A DNA stretch of 64,000 bases, taken from NCBI GenBank assembly GCA_002914805.1, contig JXTB01000325.1, forward strand, positions 416,089 to 480,088. Reading direction: 5' to 3'. This DNA comes from Parasponia andersonii. Lineage: Eukaryota; Streptophyta; Magnoliopsida; Rosales; Cannabaceae. Both the position numbers and the translations under genes were made by a program. Every line of letters starts with the position of its first letter. Positions within the stretch are counted from its first letter, which is position 1. The notes beneath the pieces were generated by a model. It saw only the letters and a program-made list of their open reading frames with translations. It made no database searches and was not told where the DNA came from. Shown here piece after piece: positions 59,611-64,000 of this stretch.

Positions 59611-61250
59611 TTGGAGAGGGATTTCAAGCCTTCTAAACAATTAGTTGAAGAACCCCCAGTTATGGAATCAAAACCATTGCCCTCTCACTTAAAGTATGCA
59701 TATTTGGGTGACTCAAATACGTTACTAGTAATTATTTCTTCATCTTTGAGTTTGGGGCAAGAGCAGCAATTACTTGCAGCACTTCGAAGGTTTAAGAAGG
59801 CCATAGGATGGATTATTGCCGATATCAAAGGAATCAGCCCTACAATCTATATGTATAAGATTCTACTGGAAGATTGCTTTAGCAATTCTATGGAGTAGCA
59901 GTGAAGACTGAACCCAATTATGAAGGAAGTTGTGAAGAAAGAGGTAATCAAGTGGCTGGATGCAGGGATAATTTACCCAATTTCAGACAGTTCTTAGGTC
60001 AGCTCAGTTCAGTGTATGCCTAAAAAGGGAGGCTTAATAGTTGTGGCTAAAGACAATAATGAATTAATTCCCACAAGAAGGGTAACTGGCTGGAGGGTGT
60101 GCATGGACTATACGAAGCTTAATAAAGCTACAAGAAAAGATCATTTCCTACAACCGTTCATTGACCAAATGCTCGACAGACTTGCTAGTAAGGAGTATTA
60201 TTATTTCTTGGATGGATACTCAGGTTACAACCAGATAGTTATAGCATCAGAGGATCAGGAGAAGACCACTTTCACCTGCCCCTATGGAACTTTTTCCTTC
60301 AGAAGAATGCCATTCGGTCTCTGCAATGCTCCATCAACTTTCCAGCAATACATGATGTCTATTTTCAATGATATGGTGGAAAAGACCCTTGAAGTTCTTA
60401 TGGATGACTTTTTTGTATTTGGAGAATCCTATGAAGATTGCTTGCTGAATTTAGAAAAGGTGTTGGAGCGATGCAAAGAAACTAACCTGGTCCTAACTTA
60501 GGAAAAATGCCACTTTATAGTGCAAGAAAGCATTGTATTGGGTCATAGAGTTTCCAAGCATGACATTGAAGTAGACAATGCAAAAACTAAAGTAATTGAG
60601 AAGTTGCCACCACCAACATCAGTCAAGGGCATTAGGAGTTTCTTGGGACATATAGGTTTTTACAGAAGATTCATAAAGGATTTTTCAAAAATTTCTAAGC
60701 CCCTGTGCACTTTGCTAGAGCAAAACAGATATTTTGAATTCAATGAAGAATGTATGCAAGCATTCTCGGAGCTGAAGCAAAGACTTGTTTCTGCCCTAAT
60801 TATAGTAGCTCCGAATTGGTCTTTACCATTTGAGCTAATGTGTGACGTAAGTGATCATGCAGTTGGAGCTCTATTGGGACAAAGAAAAGAGAAGATATTC
60901 CATTCTATTTACTATAGTAGCAAGACTTTATCTGATGCTCAATTGAACAACACCACCACTGAGAAGGAGCTCCTAGCTGTTATTTTCACCTTTGATAAAT
61001 TCAGATGTCACTGTTTATACAGATCACTCAGTAATCAAGTATCTCATTGCAAAGAAGGATGCCAAACCGAGATTGATTAGATGGATACTGTTATTATAAG
61101 AGTCTAATTTGGAGATAAAAGATAGAAAGGGTTCTGAGAATCAAGTTGCAGATCACTTATCAAGAATAGAAGCAGGAGATGCAAAGAAGATTAAAGAGCC
61201 AATTCGAGAAACATTCCCAGATGAACAACTTTTAGTTGTACAGTAGGTGA
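59611..61250 (+). pseudogene. Athila reverse transcriptase and RNase H (broken)
   Basis: RT blocks are GWRVCMDYTKLNKATRKDHF, YYFLDGYSGYNQIVIA, GTFSFRRMPFGLCNAPSTFQ and VLMDDFFVFGESYEDCLLNL. Stops lie at 59896-59898, 59995-59997 and 60499-60501. The connection and RNase H follow (GIRSFLGHIGFYRRFIKDFS, CDVSDHAVGALLGQRKEKIF, SSKTLSDAQLNNTTTEKELL). A frame change near 61000 moves the end to another frame ([20 protein letters not shown]). Confidence 0.9.
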
Positions 61251-62525
61251 CTACTCCATGGTATACAGACTTTGCTAATTATTTAGTTAGTGGATTACTT
61301 CCACCTGAGATAAACAGCCAGTAGCGAAAGAAATTTTTTCATGATATAAAAGCTTACTGTTGAGATGAACCTTACCTTTACAAGCAATGTGCAGATCAGA
61401 TTTTGCATAGGTATATTCCTAGCGAAGAGAATCATAGCATCCTACACCATTGCCATTCATCTCCATATGGGGGACATTTTGGAGGTTTTAGAACAGCTGC
61501 TAAGGTCTTGTAATCAGGTTATTATTGGCCAACCATGTTCAAGGATGCTCATGAATTTATCAAGACTTGTGATAGGTGCCAAAGAACTGGGAACATCTCG
61601 CAAAGATATGAAATACTCTTAAACAATATTTTGGAAGTTGAGTTATTTGATATGTAGAGCATAGATTTCATGGGACCATTTCCTCCATCTTTTGGGAATC
61701 CTTATATCTTGGTAGCTGTAGACTAAATGTCTAAATAGGTGGAAGCTTCGGAATTTCCCACAAATAATTCCAAGGTAATGGTGAAGTTTTTGCATAAGAA
61801 TATTTTTACATATTATGGCACTCCAAGAGCTATCATTAGTGATGAAAGAACACACTTTGGTAGCAAGCAGTTTGAGAATCTTTTGGCCAAATATAGGGTT
61901 AGGTATAAGATAGCTACAGCATACCATCCGCAAACAAGTGGCCAAGCAGAAATTTCCAATAGAGAGATCAAAAGAATTTTTGAGAAGGTCATAAATCCCA
62001 CTAGGAAAGATTGATCAAGACTGCTTGATGATGCTCTTTGGGCTTACAGAACAGCTTTTAAAACACCCCTGGGGATGTCACCATATAGGTTGGTCTTTGG
62101 AAAAGCATGTCACTTGCCGGTGGAGTTAGAGCACCAAGCCTATTGGGCGATGAAGAAGCTAAATATGGACCTTCAAGTTGCTGAAGAAACACGGTTACTA
62201 CAACTAAATGAGCTAGAAGAATTTCGGATGTGTGCTTATGAGAGTGCCAAGTTATACAAGTATAAAACAAAAAAATGGCATGACAGGAAGATCCAACAAA
62301 GGAGTTTTGAACCTGGACAGCAATAACTCCATATTAAAGTTGTTTCCTGTTAAGTTGAAGTGCAGATGGTCAGATCTGTTTAAAGTTGCTAAGGTCTACC
62401 CATATGGTGCTGTTGATTTGCTGGAAAAAAACTCAGGTTGCCAATTCAAGATCAATAGCCAGAGACCGAAACATTATTGGGGAGTTGAGTTTGACAGAGG
62501 AAAGACCTTGATCACTCTATAAGAG
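61251..62525 (+). pseudogene. Athila integrase (broken)
   Basis: The N-terminal His-His-Cys-Cys finger reads ILHHCHSSPYGGHFG to CDRCQRTGN. The D-D-E core reads [32 protein letters not shown] and [15 protein letters not shown], with all three acidic residues present. The C-terminal part continues with [35 protein letters not shown] and VYPYGAVDLLEK. Stops lie at 61655, 61736 and 62012, among others, and a frame change at about 62325. It is not functional. Confidence 0.9.
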
Positions 62526-63075
62526 CTATGAATGAGCAAGTAGTCGGGCTGACGACTCTAAACCAAACGCTGAGTGGGAGGCAACTTGCTACATATTCCT
62601 TATCTCCATTTCTTTTAATTCTTTTCTTTTCTTACTTTCTGTTATAAAATATTTTTTTATGTTCTTCTCTTACTTAAAAAAAAAAAAAGAGAAAAGAGAA
62701 GAACAATGAGGTGTACAATTTAATTTTTAAATTGTGGTTAATTCTGGTGCAGGGAAACATGCTTATTAGTATAGACAAGTGGGAAAGAGGGAGCTTAAAA
62801 AGAATTTCTAGTATTACAATTCAGAGAGACAGATTCTCAGAAAGTGACAGATTGCTACAGCAACGAATGCAGTGTTGAAGAATTGCTGCAATAATAGGTC
62901 CAGTTCCAAACTAAAAAAAAAAAAGGGGGTAATTTTCTTTAAAACAAAAACCCTAGGCCCACAAAATCCACCACGACAGAAATCTAACTTCTGCCTCTAT
63001 TAACCCATATCTTCTTACTTGACGGCGTTGCAAGCATTTCTGATTGGCATCTTCATCTCGGCTGTTCAGAAGGAA
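62526..63075 (+). other. Athila spacer between integrase and env-like ORF
   Basis: This is non-coding. It contains pyrimidine tracts, poly-A runs (62676-62688 and 62910-62930) and no frame of coding character. Confidence 0.55.
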
Positions 63076-63945
63076 ATGGGGATCAAGAGAGTTGCTCGAA
63101 AAGCTTCGAAAGTGGCAAAGTTTGATCCAGAATAGGCTGAAACCAAGTTTGAAGAGCATATCCAAAATCAACCCTTGAGTACCGAGAAGGCGTTCGTATA
63201 GAACAAAAATGAGCCACTGGGGCAACCGCTGTTCATTGCCGATGTCATTATACAACATAACTGGTAGCTCTTTTGTGTCCATCCTGAAGACCCGATTGTG
63301 CCATTGGTCCGTGAATTCTATGCTAACTTGACTGATACTGAGGAAGACACAGTGTATGTCAGAGGTGTTCGAGTTCCGTGGAGTGAAGAAGCCATCAATA
63401 CTCTCTTTGGCTTAGGAGATCCGGTGGATGAACATTCTGCATTCATTGAAGACATCACAGAACCAGAAGTGCTCACGGTGCTAGAGACAGTTGTTGCAGC
63501 AAAGGCAGAATGGAACGTGTCATCCCACAGTGCTTATACATGCCTTCGGAGCTCGCTGAACCCGCTTGCAAAAATCTAGTACCATTTTCTGAAATCCCGT
63601 TTGTTGGCCACCACACACGGCAAAATAGTTTCCAAGGATCGTATGTTGCTCTTATATTCCATACTGACTGGTAAATCCATTAACGTGGGTCGAATGATTC
63701 ATAGAGAAATTAGGGCATGTGCTGTGAGGAAAGTAGGGGCTCTATTTTTTCTGTCTCTAATTACCAGGTTAGGTCATAATGCCCGTGCTCCCTACTTGGT
63801 CAACGAAGAAAAACTGCATAATACAGGCAAAATTGATGTCATTGCAGTGGCCCGAATTACCCAAGAAGTACCAGCTGATTTTACCCACCGATCCTCATCA
63901 AGTAGACCTGCTGCAGTATCAAACAAACCTGCTACAGCAGCATAA
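63076..63945 (+). pseudogene. Athila post-integrase ORF, env-like position, plant transposon-type domain
   Basis: ATG at 63076 starts MGIKRVARKASKVAKFDPE. The same frame runs through three TAG stops (about 63133, 63199, 63265) into PIVPLVREFYANLTDTEEDT, VRGVRVPWSEEAINTLFGL, then a stop near 63577 and FLKSRLLATTHGKIVSKDRM, LLYSILTGKSINVGRMIHRE and FFLSLITRLG. This block matches the 'putative plant transposon protein' domain (Pfam Transposase_32) found in Athila-type elements. I see no signal peptide or transmembrane segment here, so 'env-like' describes position only. It ends at 63943-63945. Confidence 0.75.
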
Positions 63946-64000
63946 ATAATGATATTCTTTAGAAGCTAAGATCCCTGGAGCAACAAGTGAGTCAACAAGA

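Larger units (their letters stand above)
55661..64000 (+). mobile_element. Ty3/gypsy Athila-lineage element, 3' end outside the window
   Basis: The order is 5' LTR (55661-57056), primer site (57063-57080), gag, protease, RT, RNase H, integrase, a non-coding stretch, then an env-like / plant-transposon-domain ORF that nears the window end. The protease motif DLGASINLMP, RT active site MDDFFVFG, primer site TGGCGCCATTACCGGGGA and an extra ORF after integrase all fit the Athila lineage. All coding parts carry stops. The 3' LTR should lie a few kb beyond position 64000. Confidence 0.88.

Noticed and set aside
1-64000. Search for tRNA, rRNA and riboswitch signals
   Set aside because: I found no stretch with convincing tRNA A/B boxes and cloverleaf, rRNA or riboswitch features by eye; a covariance-model scan would be needed to exclude them.

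Overview
The window is AT-rich nuclear DNA from a flowering plant. The evidence is genes with many short GT-AG introns, plant-specific gene families, a plastid-targeted histidine biosynthesis enzyme, and plant LTR-retrotransposon lineages (Tat, Athila, TR-GAG-like copia, and an LTR resembling Tekay/Del chromoviruses). The style looks eudicot; I cannot name the species from sequence alone. There is one 633-base assembly gap and a single ambiguous base at 538.

Four host genes can be reconstructed. (1) 133-6145 (+) is a nine-exon T-complex-protein-11-like gene, open for 965 codons, that seems to lack the long coiled-coil block usual for plant members. (2) 8798-14653 (-) is a nine-exon, 421-residue plastid histidinol-phosphate aminotransferase with one GC-AG intron. 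(3) 31509-32999 (+) is an intronless GT4-type glycosyltransferase with an N-terminal membrane anchor. (4) 38858-48246 (-) is a three-exon, 613-residue nodulin-like/NFD4-like MFS transporter whose 7.2-kb first intron contains a retroelement. They are unrelated genes, each with its own promoter; nothing suggests a shared pathway or cluster.

Retroelements fill most of the rest. 16212-27323 is a complete but decayed Ty3/gypsy Tat-lineage element with equal 670-bp LTRs, gag, protease, RT, two RNase H domains, integrase and an antisense multi-exon ORF before the 3' LTR. 34746-37197 (+) and 41631-44152 (-) are two copies of a short gag-only copia-type family (TR-GAG-like), with about 1.31 kb between LTRs in both. 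50.0-54.8 kb holds two related long LTRs in opposite orientation; the right one is a solo LTR flanked by a perfect 5-bp duplication. 55661 to the window end is an Athila-type element (5' LTR, tRNA-Asp-type primer site, gag, protease, RT, RNase H, integrase, env-like/plant-transposon-domain ORF); its 3' LTR lies outside. It lies against a broken DUF4283-type fragment.

I found no clearly new molecular system. The items most worth a second look are the coiled-coil-less TCP11-like gene, the antisense ORF of the Tat element, the matched TR-GAG pair with one copy in sense orientation inside an intron, a near-perfect 50-bp foldback at 30.8-30.9 kb, and the repeated TGG-to-stop and CAA/CAG/CGA-to-stop pattern of retroelement decay.
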